The notes: generated by a model from the letters alone, not told the origin. A stretch of 64,000 nt of DNA from Rhodopseudomonas rhenobacensis (GCF_014203125.1 NZ_JACHIH010000008.1:81670-145669); one strand, 5' to 3'; counted from the stretch's first letter, positions 1-11,197 are shown. Numbers and translations: made by a program.

Positions 1-376
1 CCTTGCCGGGCTTGTTCGCCGACGCGGCTTGCTTCGCCGGCTTGTCGGCCGCCGGAGTCTTGGCTGGCGTCTTCTTCACCGGAGCAGCCGTCTTCGCCGC
101 CGGCTGCGCGGCAGCCGCCTCGGTCGCCTTGCGCATCGCCCGGGAATACGAGTCGGCGGCATTGTCGGCGGAGGTCTGCAGCCGCTTGGCGGCGGCGGAG
201 CCTTGCTCGAAGGCTTCCTTGGCGAGCGCTTTGAAGCGCGCCTTGGCGGCGGCGTCCTTGGCCTCGGCGGCGAGCCCGAGATAGCGGTCGCGCCGGGTCT
301 TGGTGGCGGCGGTCAGCGTCTTGCTCTGCTGCTTTGCAAGCTGCCGGATGATGACATCGAGATCGGCGTCCGCCAT
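1..376 (-). CDS. Lys/Ala-rich protein, 3' end outside the window (partial)
   Basis: Reading leftward from the ATG at 376, the frame stays open to the window edge, so only the first ~125 residues are visible. Residues 1-75 look alpha-helical and charged (begins MADADLDVIIRQLAKQQSKT). From about residue 85 the protein becomes an Ala/Lys/Pro tail with repeated AAKT, VKKTPAKTP and KPAKQA units, like the C-terminal tails of bacterial histone-H1-like proteins. Function is not recognised; DNA or RNA binding through the basic tail is a guess from composition. The codon pattern and uninterrupted frame make it likely to be a real gene. Confidence 0.6.
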   Translation of the reverse strand, partial: MADADLDVIIRQLAKQQSKTLTAATKTRRDRYLGLAAEAKDAAAKARFKALAKEAFEQGSAAAKRLQTSADNAADSYSRAMRKATEAAAAQPAAKTAAPVKKTPAKTPAADKPAKQAASANKPGK

Positions 377-475
377 GGCTTCAAGTCCTTTGCGTGTCGC
401 AGCAACGAGTCTGCGTGCTAACTATGCGGTTGCGCATGGCTTAGCGATTTTGCTGCGCCTGGCAAGAGGTCGCGA

Positions 476-1858
476 TCAGGCGGCGCGGACGTCGGCGAGG
501 AAGCGGTTGACCTGGCCGGCGAGGTCCTGCGACTGCTGCGACAATTGCTCGGCCGCATTCAGCACCTGGCTCGCCGCCGAGCCGGTCTCGTTGGCGGCCT
601 GCTGCACGCCGGAGATGTTGGCGTTGACCTCCTGGGTGCCGTGCGCGGCTTGCTGGACGTTGCGGGCGATCTCCTTGGTGGCCGAGCCCTGCTGTTCGAT
701 CGCAGCCCCAATGGCGCCGCCGATCTGCTCGATCTCGGTGATCACCTCGAGCACGTTGCGGATCGCCGTCACGGTGTCGGCGCTGGCGTTCTGAATCGCC
801 GCGACCTGCTCGGAGATTTCGGTGGTGGCCTGCGCGGTCTGGCCGGCCAGCGATTTCACCTCCGAGGCGACCACCGCGAAGCCGCGTCCGGCCTCGCCGG
901 CGCGCGCCGCCTCGATGGTGGCGTTGAGCGCCAACAGGTTGGTCTGCGAGGCGATGCTTTGGATCAGCGTCACCACGTCGCCGATCTTCTGCGCGCCGGC
1001 GGCGAGCGACTGCGCGGTATCGCCGGTGCGCCGCGCGTCGGCGACGGCGCGGGCGGAGATCTGCGCGGATTGCGCCACCTGGCGGCTGATCTCGCTGATC
1101 GACGAGGTCAATTGCTCGGTGGCGCTGGCCACCATCTGCACATTGGACGAGGTCTGTTCGGAGGCGCCGGCGACCAGACCGGCCTGGCGGTCGGTGGTGG
1201 CGGCGGTCGACGACATCGAGCGCGCGGTCGACTCCATGGTGGCGGAGGACGACGACAGCCCCTCGACCAGTTCGCCGATCCGGGCCTCGAAGGATTGCGT
1301 CAGCTCGTCGATCAGCCTGGCGCGGCGCATCTTGGCGTCGTTGGCCACGGTCTGCTCGGCGGCGAGCTGCTCGCCGCGGATCATGTTGTCCTTGAACACC
1401 TGCACGGCGGCCGCCATCGCGCCGATCTCGTCCTTGCGATCGCTGGCCGGAATGGCGCCCTGGGCGTCGCCGCCGGCGAGCCGCGACATCGAGGCGGTGA
1501 GTTCGACGATCGGCTGGCAGATCCGGCGACGCACCATCACGATCATGCCGACGCTGCCCGCGGCGACCACCAGCAGCACCAACAGCGCGATCAAGAAGCT
1601 CAGCCGCGCGCCGCCATGGGCGTCGGCCAGCAGCGCCTCGGCATTGTCGTAGAACGCCTCGCGCACCCCGATCACGGTGTTGAGGCCGAGCTGGGTCTCG
1701 GCAAAATAGGTCTCGGTATCGTGCTCGTACTTGCCGCTGACCGCGCCGGCCTTGACCAGCTTCAATTCCTTGCCGAAGCGTTCGACGAACACCTCCTGCA
1801 TCTTGTCGAGCGCGGCTCTGACGTTGGCCGGGGTGGCCGGATTGCCGCGCAGCTCCAA
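476..1858 (-). CDS. Methyl-accepting chemotaxis protein, 5'-truncated (probable pseudogene)
   Basis: The C-terminal half is a classic chemoreceptor: one membrane segment ([20 protein letters not shown], residues ~86-105), a HAMP domain ([22 protein letters not shown]), then the signalling hairpin with its conserved tip ([29 protein letters not shown]). A normal receptor has a first membrane helix and a full periplasmic domain. Here the open frame begins in the middle of the periplasmic helices at a TTG, and an in-frame TAG lies about 13 codons upstream (near 1898). The next gene follows immediately on the other strand, so the 5' part has been lost rather than frameshifted. A product would be anchored by a single helix and lack its ligand domain. 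Confidence 0.8.
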   Translation of the reverse strand: MELRGNPATPANVRAALDKMQEVFVERFGKELKLVKAGAVSGKYEHDTETYFAETQLGLNTVIGVREAFYDNAEALLADAHGGARLSFLIALLVLLVVAAGSVGMIVMVRRRICQPIVELTASMSRLAGGDAQGAIPASDRKDEIGAMAAAVQVFKDNMIRGEQLAAEQTVANDAKMRRARLIDELTQSFEARIGELVEGLSSSSATMESTARSMSSTAATTDRQAGLVAGASEQTSSNVQMVASATEQLTSSISEISRQVAQSAQISARAVADARRTGDTAQSLAAGAQKIGDVVTLIQSIASQTNLLALNATIEAARAGEAGRGFAVVASEVKSLAGQTAQATTEISEQVAAIQNASADTVTAIRNVLEVITEIEQIGGAIGAAIEQQGSATKEIARNVQQAAHGTQEVNANISGVQQAANETGSAASQVLNAAEQLSQQSQDLAGQVNRFLADVRAA

Positions 1859-2031
1859 CAGCGAGGTCTGGATCTGGTCGGAGGCGGTAGGACGTAAGGC
1901 CTAGGCAGCCAAAGCGGCTGCACGCGGCGCGGATCTGTTCGGTCGTGTTCGCTAAGCGGATTCAGTTTGTGTCCCCGACGCCGCGGCCGGCGGTGGCTGG
2001 CATCCGCGGCCCGGCCGCCTATATTCCAATC

Positions 2032-2343
2032 ATGCTCCTTCCTCCATCGCCGATCGTCGCGCGTCCCCGCGGCACCCCGCCCGTCCTGATCTGCCGCAAA
2101 TGCCTGTCGCGCGTCGACGACGGCAAGGCGCTGAAGCAGGCTTTGAAATCCGAACTGAAACAGCGCAGCCAGAGCCGCGGCGTGAAACGCCCGCGCGTGG
2201 TGATGACCGGCTGCTTCGGCATCTGCCCGAAACGCGCCGTCGTCACCGCCAGCGCCGCGACGCTCGGGCGAGGGGAGTATGTGTTGGTGAAGGACGCGGG
2301 GCAGGCTGAAGAGGCGGCGGGGGTGCTGATGGGGGAGGGATGA
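2032..2343 (+). CDS. Thioredoxin-like [2Fe-2S] ferredoxin-family small protein
   Basis: A 103-residue protein with the cysteine pattern of the thioredoxin-fold [2Fe-2S] ferredoxin family: LICRKCLSR near the N-terminus, then TGCFGICPKRAVV. The start at 2032 is preferred because it begins just before the conserved region; an in-frame codon at 1945 would add a Pro-rich non-conserved leader. No strong ribosome-binding site is visible. Such proteins are usually small electron carriers or metal-binding accessory proteins; the partner here is unknown. It is divergent from the truncated chemoreceptor and may have been joined to it by the deletion that removed the receptor's 5' end. Confidence 0.7.
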   Translation: MLLPPSPIVARPRGTPPVLICRKCLSRVDDGKALKQALKSELKQRSQSRGVKRPRVVMTGCFGICPKRAVVTASAATLGRGEYVLVKDAGQAEEAAGVLMGEG

Positions 2344-2383
2344 GCGCGCGGATGGGGCCGACAATCGCGGCGCCGCACGAGGC

Positions 2384-2875
2384 TCAGTCGTCGTCCTTGT
2401 TCAGCAACTCCGCCGCGCGCGACGTGACGTCCGGTGTCTTGCACGCCTCGAGCAACCGATCCCAACTGTCCGGCGGATTGCCGTCCTTCAGCATCGACGC
2501 AAACACCGCATAGGCATCGGACCGCGCGCCGTAGGCGCGCAACGTCGTGGCGTCGTTGACCCAAACGTGGACGATGATCTTGGCACGCAGATCGTAACGA
2601 AAGAACAGCCTGAACCGGCCGTTGCCGAACTTGTCGCGAAACCAGTGCTTGTGCTGCTCGCCCAGCGTGGCGCCAAGCCGGTAGCGTTTGTCGGTTGGGT
2701 CCTGCGGAATCCGCTCCAGCGCGATGGTGCGGATCGCGTTCAGCAGTTTCGCGTTCGATTTCTTGGTGTAGTCGGCCGGATGTTTCTGCCGGTCGCGTTC
2801 CACGCCGGCGATCAGCCGCGCCAGCTGATCGAGAAACAGCGGATGGCAGTAGATCGTCCAGCCGTTGACGATCAT
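2384..2875 (-). CDS. yhaV: YhaV-family toxin (RelE-like ribonuclease) of a PrlF-YhaV pair
   Basis: A 163-residue protein matching the YhaV toxin family: N-terminal MIVNGWTIYCHPLFLDQL, the central KRYRLGATLGEQHKHWFRDK, and FRLFFRYDLRAKIIVHVWVND, which is the diagnostic block of this RelE-fold RNase. YhaV cleaves mRNA when freed from PrlF. It follows the antitoxin gene with a 7-base gap, so the two form an operon read leftward. Length and motifs are complete, so the toxin is probably functional. Downstream it converges on the 2Fe-2S gene. Confidence 0.9.
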   Translation of the reverse strand: MIVNGWTIYCHPLFLDQLARLIAGVERDRQKHPADYTKKSNAKLLNAIRTIALERIPQDPTDKRYRLGATLGEQHKHWFRDKFGNGRFRLFFRYDLRAKIIVHVWVNDATTLRAYGARSDAYAVFASMLKDGNPPDSWDRLLEACKTPDVTSRAAELLNKDDD

Positions 2876-2882
2876 CGCGCGC

Positions 2883-3209
2883 TCAAAGGTCGACGTCGCC
2901 TTCGATGGGCTCGTCGGCGTCGAACGTCATGCCCTTCGTCAGCGTGGCAATGTGCTTGGCGGTGGCCGGCGACAGCGTCTTGAGCTGGCTCGGCCGGCGG
3001 GCGATGTCCTTGGCCAAAAAGCCGAGGAACGCCTGCAGCGCCGGATCGTCCTGCGCGTCGTCGGCGCGGCGCAGCGTGACGCCGCTGTCATCGACCCGAA
3101 ACGCGATCTGATCGCCTTCGCTGAGGCCCAGCGCCTGCCGCACCGATTTCGGGACCGTGGTCTGACCCTTCGATGACAAGGTGCTGAGTTCTTCGAACGG
3201 GTGGGGCAT
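2883..3209 (-). CDS. prlF: PrlF (SohA) antitoxin, AbrB-like
   Basis: A 108-residue protein beginning with a SpoVT/AbrB-type swapped-hairpin DNA-binding domain (LSSKGQTTVPKSVRQALGLSEGDQIAFRVDDSGVTLRR), followed by the PrlF C-terminal region (DPALQAFLGFLAKDI). It neutralises the YhaV toxin encoded immediately downstream and, as for related antitoxins, probably represses its own promoter. The start has a good ribosome-binding site (GAGGAG, reverse strand). A palindrome filling the spacer of a near-consensus promoter lies 27-44 bases upstream and is its likely operator. Confidence 0.9.
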   Translation of the reverse strand: MPHPFEELSTLSSKGQTTVPKSVRQALGLSEGDQIAFRVDDSGVTLRRADDAQDDPALQAFLGFLAKDIARRPSQLKTLSPATAKHIATLTKGMTFDADEPIEGDVDL

Positions 3210-3232
3210 GGCGGCTCCTCGGGTCGATGTCC

Positions 3233-3261
3233 AAAGTAAGGAAGATTCCTTACCCTGTCAA
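3233..3261 (-). promoter_or_regulatory. prlF-yhaV promoter with embedded palindromic operator
   Basis: On the reverse strand, TTGACA (3261-3256) is followed by a 17-base spacer and TACTTT (3238-3233), a near-perfect sigma-70-type promoter. A perfect inverted repeat, GTAAGGAA-GA-TTCCTTAC (3236-3253), covers the spacer and the inner edge of the -10 box. This geometry fits autorepression by the PrlF antitoxin, alone or in complex with YhaV. The protein-site pairing is inferred. Confidence 0.75.
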
Positions 3262-3287
3262 TACAGTGCCGATGCGCATCCCTTCAT

Positions 3288-3482
3288 TCAAAATGCCTTC
3301 GGCAATCCCGCCTGCTTCAGGATGCCGTTGGCGGTGTGTCGGGATTTGATCTTGGAATCGACCGGGAAAGTCTTGCCGCTGATCGGGCTTTTCCACATCT
3401 CGTGGTCGCCCTTGCCCTGGCGGACGAATTCGCAGCCGTTCTGGCGGAGGATGTCCTTCACGGCCGGCGCGAAGTCGGTCAT
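3288..3482 (-). CDS. HicA-like mRNA interferase toxin
   Basis: A 64-residue protein with the compact dsRBD-like HicA fold: an N-terminal helix (VKDILRQNGCEFVRQGKGDHEMWKSP), the GDHE segment holding the catalytic His, and KSRHTANGILKQAGLP at the end. HicA toxins degrade mRNA. The gene abuts the upstream DUF1902/HicB-like gene with no gap, so the pair is co-translated. Antitoxin comes first here, the reverse of the classical hicA-hicB order. The call rests on motif and neighbourhood. Confidence 0.85.
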   Translation of the reverse strand: MTDFAPAVKDILRQNGCEFVRQGKGDHEMWKSPISGKTFPVDSKIKSRHTANGILKQAGLPKAF

Positions 3483-3719
3483 TCAGGCGACCCGGCTCCG
3501 CGGGCGCGCATGGGAGTGCGTGATCAGTTCGAAGCGGACGTCGGTCCCGGCGCGCGGATCGGCGTTGTCGGCGAGCACGTCCTGAATCATGTCCGGCAAT
3601 TTGCGGAACAGGATCTCGAAGGTCTCGGCCTCGGTGACCAGTGGAATCTGGTCGCTTTGGGCGACCCAGACTCGCGCGTCCTCATCGTAGTCAACCTGAA
3701 TGGTCAGGCTCGGCGACAT
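3483..3719 (-). CDS. DUF1902/HicB-like antitoxin
   Basis: A 78-residue protein with the HicB-type partial RNase H fold: a beta strand opening (LTIQVDYDEDARVWVAQSDQIPLVTEAET) followed by a helix (FEILFRKLPDMIQDVLADN). This is the DUF1902 pattern found next to HicA toxins. There is no obvious C-terminal DNA-binding domain, so repression of the operon may need another factor. Two consecutive ATGs lie at 3722 and 3719; AGGAGG is only 2 bases from the first and 5 from the second, so the second is preferred. Confidence 0.8.
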   Translation of the reverse strand: MSPSLTIQVDYDEDARVWVAQSDQIPLVTEAETFEILFRKLPDMIQDVLADNADPRAGTDVRFELITHSHARPRSRVA

Positions 3720-3812
3720 CATGGCCTCCTGGTGACCTTACGCTGGGACGATAGCGCAGGTGCGGGGACATTCAAGCATGTTGGAACGCGCTAATCGCCT
3801 CAGCGGCGCCAA

Positions 3813-6995
<3,183 letters not shown>

Positions 6996-7073
6996 GACGG
7001 GAATATGGGGAGAGTCGCCCCGCGACGAAAGCCCCGGACGCGCGTCCCATGCGGGGGCGATGCGCAGCCGCGG

Positions 7074-8126
7074 TCACGCCGGCCGCAGCCGCTTTACGGC
7101 GTCCGGCAGCCGTGCGTCGACCCAGGCGGTGATCGCCGCCTGGTGGCGGTGGAAGTACAGTCCCAGTGCGATGATGGCGATGCCGATCAAGGACAGCGCG
7201 AACGGAAACAGCAACGAGTCCCGGAAGATCTTCTCGGCGAGGTCGCCGAGATAGATCGCCAGCCCAATGGTGCCGAACACCGCGAACACCCGCCGCGCCA
7301 GCACCACCGAGACCAGCAGGAAGCCGACGTTCAGCGCGGCATACAGCGCCTTCTGCAGCTCGGTGCCGTCGGACGCCGCGGTGAGGCCGCCCCAGAACGT
7401 CAGCACGCCGAACAGATAGAGCCAGAACGCGAAATCGCCGCGGCGCTGCCGCAGATTGACGACCACCGCCGCCGCGATGACGCCGAGCCCGAACCAGATC
7501 GAGACCTTGCGCGCCATCTCCCAGTTGCCGAGCTGGGTGCCGGTGATCCACGGCACGATGTCCATCGAGAAAAACCACAGCGCGATCGCCATCGGCAGCA
7601 CGATGAAGGGAAAGCGATAGAACCGCAGCGCCAGCAACGCGGCGGCGACGGTGGCGAGCTCCATGAACACGAAGCTGCCTTTCACCCAGACGTAGAAGTC
7701 GCGGACCGTGCCGGGCTTGCCGAACTCGGTCCACAGCCCGAGCGCGTCCTGCACGCCGTACACCGCCAGCGGCGCCATCGACACCGCCACCGCGATCAAC
7801 AGCCCGCCCGGCGTGCGCAGCCGCTTGGTGTACCAAAGATAGTGCCCGGCGGCGCCGAACAGCGCCGCATAGACCAGCGCGGTCGCGGTCAGCGCGGCGC
7901 CGCCCATCTTGGCGAAGGCCAGCGTCGAGAACAGCCCCATCGCGCTCATCACCACCAGCGCGCCGGCGTACCACAGCAGGTGCACGAGATCGAACCGCGG
8001 CGCGCTGCGGCCGTCGTCGTCGGCATTGCGGCGGGCGTCGAGAAATTGGCGCAGCGCCGTCAGTTGCTCGGAGGAGATGATCCCGGCCTCGGTGGCGGCG
8101 GTGAGATCGCGAAGCGAGTAGGTCAT
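7074..8126 (-). CDS. DUF2157-type multi-pass membrane protein
   Basis: A 350-residue protein with a short cytoplasmic N-terminus (MTYSLRDLTAATEAGIISSEQLTALRQFL) typical of DUF2157, followed by roughly ten hydrophobic segments (for example LLWYAGALVVMSAMGLFSTL). The start at 8126 is chosen over an ATG at 8201 because the domain begins there; the extra 25 residues look unconserved. Function is unknown for the family. It is transcribed away from the radical SAM gene, so the ~290 bases between them hold both promoters. It may be unrelated to the peptide cluster. Confidence 0.7.
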   Translation of the reverse strand: MTYSLRDLTAATEAGIISSEQLTALRQFLDARRNADDDGRSAPRFDLVHLLWYAGALVVMSAMGLFSTLAFAKMGGAALTATALVYAALFGAAGHYLWYTKRLRTPGGLLIAVAVSMAPLAVYGVQDALGLWTEFGKPGTVRDFYVWVKGSFVFMELATVAAALLALRFYRFPFIVLPMAIALWFFSMDIVPWITGTQLGNWEMARKVSIWFGLGVIAAAVVVNLRQRRGDFAFWLYLFGVLTFWGGLTAASDGTELQKALYAALNVGFLLVSVVLARRVFAVFGTIGLAIYLGDLAEKIFRDSLLFPFALSLIGIAIIALGLYFHRHQAAITAWVDARLPDAVKRLRPA

Positions 8127-8414
8127 GCGGCCGATCCGATGGGCGAAGCAAAGCGGGTTGTCGGGGTCATCGGTCTCGCACTCCGAAAGAGGGGCCGCCA
8201 CCCGGCATCGCTTGGTCGACGCAGGCAGCGTTGTCGTTCAGTGGATCGCGCGGCGAGCCGCGGGCGGCCCTTTGCGCGACCTAACACCATTGCGCCGCCG
8301 CATCCCACCGTCCGTTCGGGTTGTAAGTTATAAATAACACAACTTGAGATTGCATAAGGCTCGGCGTTGTACTAGGCTGTTCTTCCCGAACATGACCGAG
8401 GAAAGGGCGACGAG

Positions 8415-9950
8415 ATGAAAGTCCTGCTGGTAGCGCCTCCGATCATGGACGACCTGTTCTGGGACAAGCCGCAGGCCATCGCGATGGACGCGGTGCGGGA
8501 GTGCCCGCCCTACGGGGTCTATCTGCTGCAGGCGGTGCTGCGCCAGGCCCAGCACGAGGCGATCGTCGCCGACCTGATCGCCGACGGTTCCGACCAGATC
8601 GAGCCCTACCTCAAGGATCTGCAGGATTGCGGGCTGGTCGGCATCGCCGCGACCTCGATGTCGTGGCCGACCGCGGTGTCGGTGATCATCCAGCTCCGCA
8701 AGCTGCGCCCGGACGTGCCGATCGTGCTCGGCGGCATCCATCCGACGATGTTCGATTACTACATTCTCAACACCTACCAGGTCGACTACATCGTGCGCGG
8801 CGAGGGCGAGATCGCCATCCAGGCGCTGTGCGCGGCGCTGGAGCGCGGCGACGGCGTCGAGAACGTGCCCAATCTGTCGTGGCGCGACCGCTCCGGCCAG
8901 GTGGTGCGCAACCCGATCGGCCCCAAGCTCAGCAAGACCGCGCTCGGCGATTTCCCGCTGCCGGACTTCAGCAGCTTGCCGATGAAACTCTACAAGGGGC
9001 TGTCGATCGAATCCTCGCGCGGCTGCGCGTTCGACTGCTCGTTCTGCAGCACCTCGTACCGCAAGACCTGGCGGGGCATGCCGGCCGAGGTGTTCGTCGA
9101 TCGGTTGCAGCAGATGATGCCGCAGGCCGAGCGCACCCAGCTCGACATGATCCATGTGATCGACGACGAGTTCACCATGAACCCGAAGCGCACCCTGGAG
9201 ATCACCGAGATCTTCCGCAAGCGCAGCCTGACGCCGACCCTGGTGTTCGATTCCCGCGCCACCGATCTGCTCCATGAAGGACTGATCGCTTCGATCGCCC
9301 CCTACACCGGACAGTTTCTGGTCGGCGCCGAATGCGGCTACGACGAGGGGCTGTTGAAGATCGGCAAGGGCACCACCACGCAGATCCTCGAAGATGCCGC
9401 GCGCATGCTGCACAAACACGGCCTGTCCGGCCAAGCGGACTTTTCCTTCGTGATCGGCCTGCCGTGGGAGACCGCCAAGGAAGTGCGCCAGACCTGCGCC
9501 TTCGCGGCGCATCTGTTCGCCACCTACGGCGTGCGCATCCTCTTGCAATGGTATTGCCAGATCCCGGGCTCGCGGCTGTGGGAAGCCGATCGCGACGCCG
9601 GGCTGGTCAACGAGGCGATGTACAACAATTACGGTTTCTTCCGCGACCTCTATCTGTTCCGCGCCGGCGTCAAGCTGTCGCCGAAGGAGATCTGGCAGAT
9701 CTCCGGGCTGGTCACCTCGCTGCAGACCATGTCGCGACTGCAATATCCGGATCGCACCATGGTGGAGTACGGCCATCCCGAGCCGATCGCGCTGTTCTAC
9801 CCGGAGGAGGTGATGACCCGGCATCCGGACGGGCTGGCCAGCCTGCGCGAGGTGGCGATGCCGGAAAAGACGCTGCAGCCGATTCGTCTCGACCCGGTGT
9901 CCAGTCGAGCGATCTCGACGGAGCGGCCACTCCGCCACATCGGCGCGTGA
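8415..9950 (+). CDS. B12-binding-domain radical SAM enzyme, candidate RiPP-modifying enzyme
   Basis: A 511-residue protein with an N-terminal cobalamin-binding-type Rossmann domain (residues ~1-150, including VLLVAPP, IVLGGIHPT and YIVRGEGE) and a radical SAM domain starting at the iron-sulfur triad C204-x3-C208-x2-C211 (RGCAFDCSFC). The rest of the barrel follows (ECGYDEGLLKIGKGTT, FSFVIGLPWET). Such enzymes commonly methylate unactivated carbon or carry out related radical chemistry. A strong ribosome-binding site (GAGGAAAGG) precedes the ATG. A small gene with a RiPP-type leader starts 59 bases downstream, followed by a membrane peptidase, which suggests the substrate is that peptide. Reaction and substrate are inferred; the enzyme class is secure. 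Confidence 0.9.
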   Translation: MKVLLVAPPIMDDLFWDKPQAIAMDAVRECPPYGVYLLQAVLRQAQHEAIVADLIADGSDQIEPYLKDLQDCGLVGIAATSMSWPTAVSVIIQLRKLRPDVPIVLGGIHPTMFDYYILNTYQVDYIVRGEGEIAIQALCAALERGDGVENVPNLSWRDRSGQVVRNPIGPKLSKTALGDFPLPDFSSLPMKLYKGLSIESSRGCAFDCSFCSTSYRKTWRGMPAEVFVDRLQQMMPQAERTQLDMIHVIDDEFTMNPKRTLEITEIFRKRSLTPTLVFDSRATDLLHEGLIASIAPYTGQFLVGAECGYDEGLLKIGKGTTTQILEDAARMLHKHGLSGQADFSFVIGLPWETAKEVRQTCAFAAHLFATYGVRILLQWYCQIPGSRLWEADRDAGLVNEAMYNNYGFFRDLYLFRAGVKLSPKEIWQISGLVTSLQTMSRLQYPDRTMVEYGHPEPIALFYPEEVMTRHPDGLASLREVAMPEKTLQPIRLDPVSSRAISTERPLRHIGA

Positions 9951-10009
9951 TCGTTCTGGCGAGTGCCCACGTGAGCAACCGATAGGCCCGCAAACCAAAG
10001 GAGACAGAC

Positions 10010-10354
10010 ATGGCAGCACCAGCAACCAACTCGGATAAAGAATTTTCCAAGATCGTCGGCCGGATCTTCTCGGACGAGAAGTTCGCGCAAGGGCTCGAAA
10101 GCGATCCCGAGAGCACACTCAAGGCCGCCGGCTACACGCTCGACAGCAACCAGGTGAAGGCGCTGAGCGATACCCGAACGCGCGCCGCTGCGGCTGGGCT
10201 TGGCGATGCGGCGTCGACCAACGTCAGCGATGCGTCGGTCGCGGCCTTCGTCAGCCCGGTGGTGCGGGTGTTGACCAAGGGCACCAAGCCGGTGGTGAAC
10301 GTCGCCGTCTCCAGCGTCGCGGTGTCCGCGTTGGAGGCCAAGGAGCGCGAGTAG
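10010..10354 (+). CDS. Putative RiPP precursor with NHLP-like leader and Val-rich core
   Basis: A 114-residue protein. Residues ~10-55 (EFSKIVGRIFSDEKFAQGLE, then SDPESTLKAAGYTLD) match the nitrile-hydratase-like leader (NHLP) type used by several RiPP precursors. Residues ~70-109 are unlike any folded domain: about twelve Val among Ser, Ala, Thr and Lys, with a twice-occurring PVVxV unit (SPVVRVLTKG and KPVVNVAVSS) and a charged tail EAKERE. No Gly-Gly cleavage site is evident and there is no Cys, so a thioether product is excluded. The ribosome-binding site (AAAGGAGA, 5 bases before ATG) is the best in the cluster, as expected for a precursor made in excess. It could instead be a small helper protein; the RiPP reading depends on the enzyme next to it. 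Confidence 0.7.
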   Translation: MAAPATNSDKEFSKIVGRIFSDEKFAQGLESDPESTLKAAGYTLDSNQVKALSDTRTRAAAAGLGDAASTNVSDASVAAFVSPVVRVLTKGTKPVVNVAVSSVAVSALEAKERE

Positions 10355-10386
10355 TTGCACGACAACCGCCGCGAGGCCGGGCCATG

Positions 10387-10408
10387 CGGAGCGCCGCACG
10401 GCGCTCCG
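10387..10408 (+). terminator. Hairpin between precursor and peptidase genes (attenuator or mRNA stabiliser)
   Basis: A perfect 9-bp stem, CGGAGCGCC-GCAC-GGCGCTCCG, lies in the 96-base gap after the precursor stop codon. No T-run follows, so it is not a standard terminator. It may protect the precursor transcript or reduce read-through into the peptidase gene. Confidence 0.45.
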
Positions 10409-10450
10409 TGTGCCGGACCATCATTCCGGTTTGACATAGACCCGTGGCTT

Positions 10451-11197
10451 ATGGCGGACGTTGATGACATTCCCCGGCACTGGTCGTTGGCGTCGCTCGC
10501 GGCGCTGGTGGCCATCACCCTGGTTCCTCCCTGGCTGTGCATCGGGCCAGGGGGGGCGCCCTGGCATCTGGTCGCCGCCGGCGCCGTGGTGTGGTTTCTC
10601 TCGGTGGTCGCCAAGAGCCGGATCGTGCGCGCCTTGCGCAACCCGGCGCTGCCGCAGCCGGGCTCGGTGGCCGCCAACGCGGTGCTGCAGGGCTTCGTGT
10701 CGGCGGTGGAACTGGCGGCCGCAGCCGCCTATCTGGCGGCGCTGGCGGCGCTGGCGCCGTTCGAGTGGCGCGTCATCGACATGGTCGGTTTCGGCGTCGG
10801 CGCCGGCTCGGCCGAGGCCGGCTACGTGCTGTGGCTCGGCGTGCTCGGCCCGAAACCCAACGAGGACGACCTGGCGGCCTGGGTGCGCGGCGCGCGGGCG
10901 TCGTGGTGCGTGCGCTACAGCGTGCCGGTGGAGCGCTTATTCGCGCTGATCGGCCACACCGGATCGCGCGGGCTGATCGCGCTGGCGCTGTTCGGCGGCG
11001 CTCCGTGGGCGGTGCTCTGGGCGCCGGTGGCGGTGGTGCTGTTCGCGATCACCGATGGCGTCGCGGTCTATGGCCATTTGAAACAATGGGAGTGGCACGA
11101 CCCGGCGATCTGCCGCCGCGCGCAATCCTTCTTCGCGCTGCTGAGTCTGGTGGAAATCAGCCTGTTCGCGCTGGCGGTCGACGCGCCGCTTTTTTGA
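10451..11197 (+). CDS. YhfC-like (DUF2324) putative intramembrane peptidase
   Basis: A 248-residue protein with about seven hydrophobic segments. Two motifs resemble the YhfC putative membrane peptidase family: a Gly-rich segment ending in Glu (FGVGAGSAEAG, E122) and ERLFALIGHTGSRG with E161, R162 and H169 in a later helix. The start at 10451 is chosen over an in-frame TTG at 10355, which would add a non-conserved stretch encoded by the hairpin region. As third gene of the cluster it is the natural candidate for removing the leader or releasing the modified peptide. The family call is from motifs alone, and the peptidase role is inferred. Confidence 0.6.
   Translation: MADVDDIPRHWSLASLAALVAITLVPPWLCIGPGGAPWHLVAAGAVVWFLSVVAKSRIVRALRNPALPQPGSVAANAVLQGFVSAVELAAAAAYLAALAALAPFEWRVIDMVGFGVGAGSAEAGYVLWLGVLGPKPNEDDLAAWVRGARASWCVRYSVPVERLFALIGHTGSRGLIALALFGGAPWAVLWAPVAVVLFAITDGVAVYGHLKQWEWHDPAICRRAQSFFALLSLVEISLFALAVDAPLF

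Noticed and set aside
8344..8375. Possible promoter (TTGAGA...TACTAG) before the radical SAM gene
   Set aside because: Spacing is about 19-20 bases and the -10 match is poor; too weak to list as a feature.
8328..10118. A 596-codon reverse-strand frame over the radical SAM gene
   Set aside because: Antisense shadow of a well-supported gene in high-GC DNA; no conserved motif.
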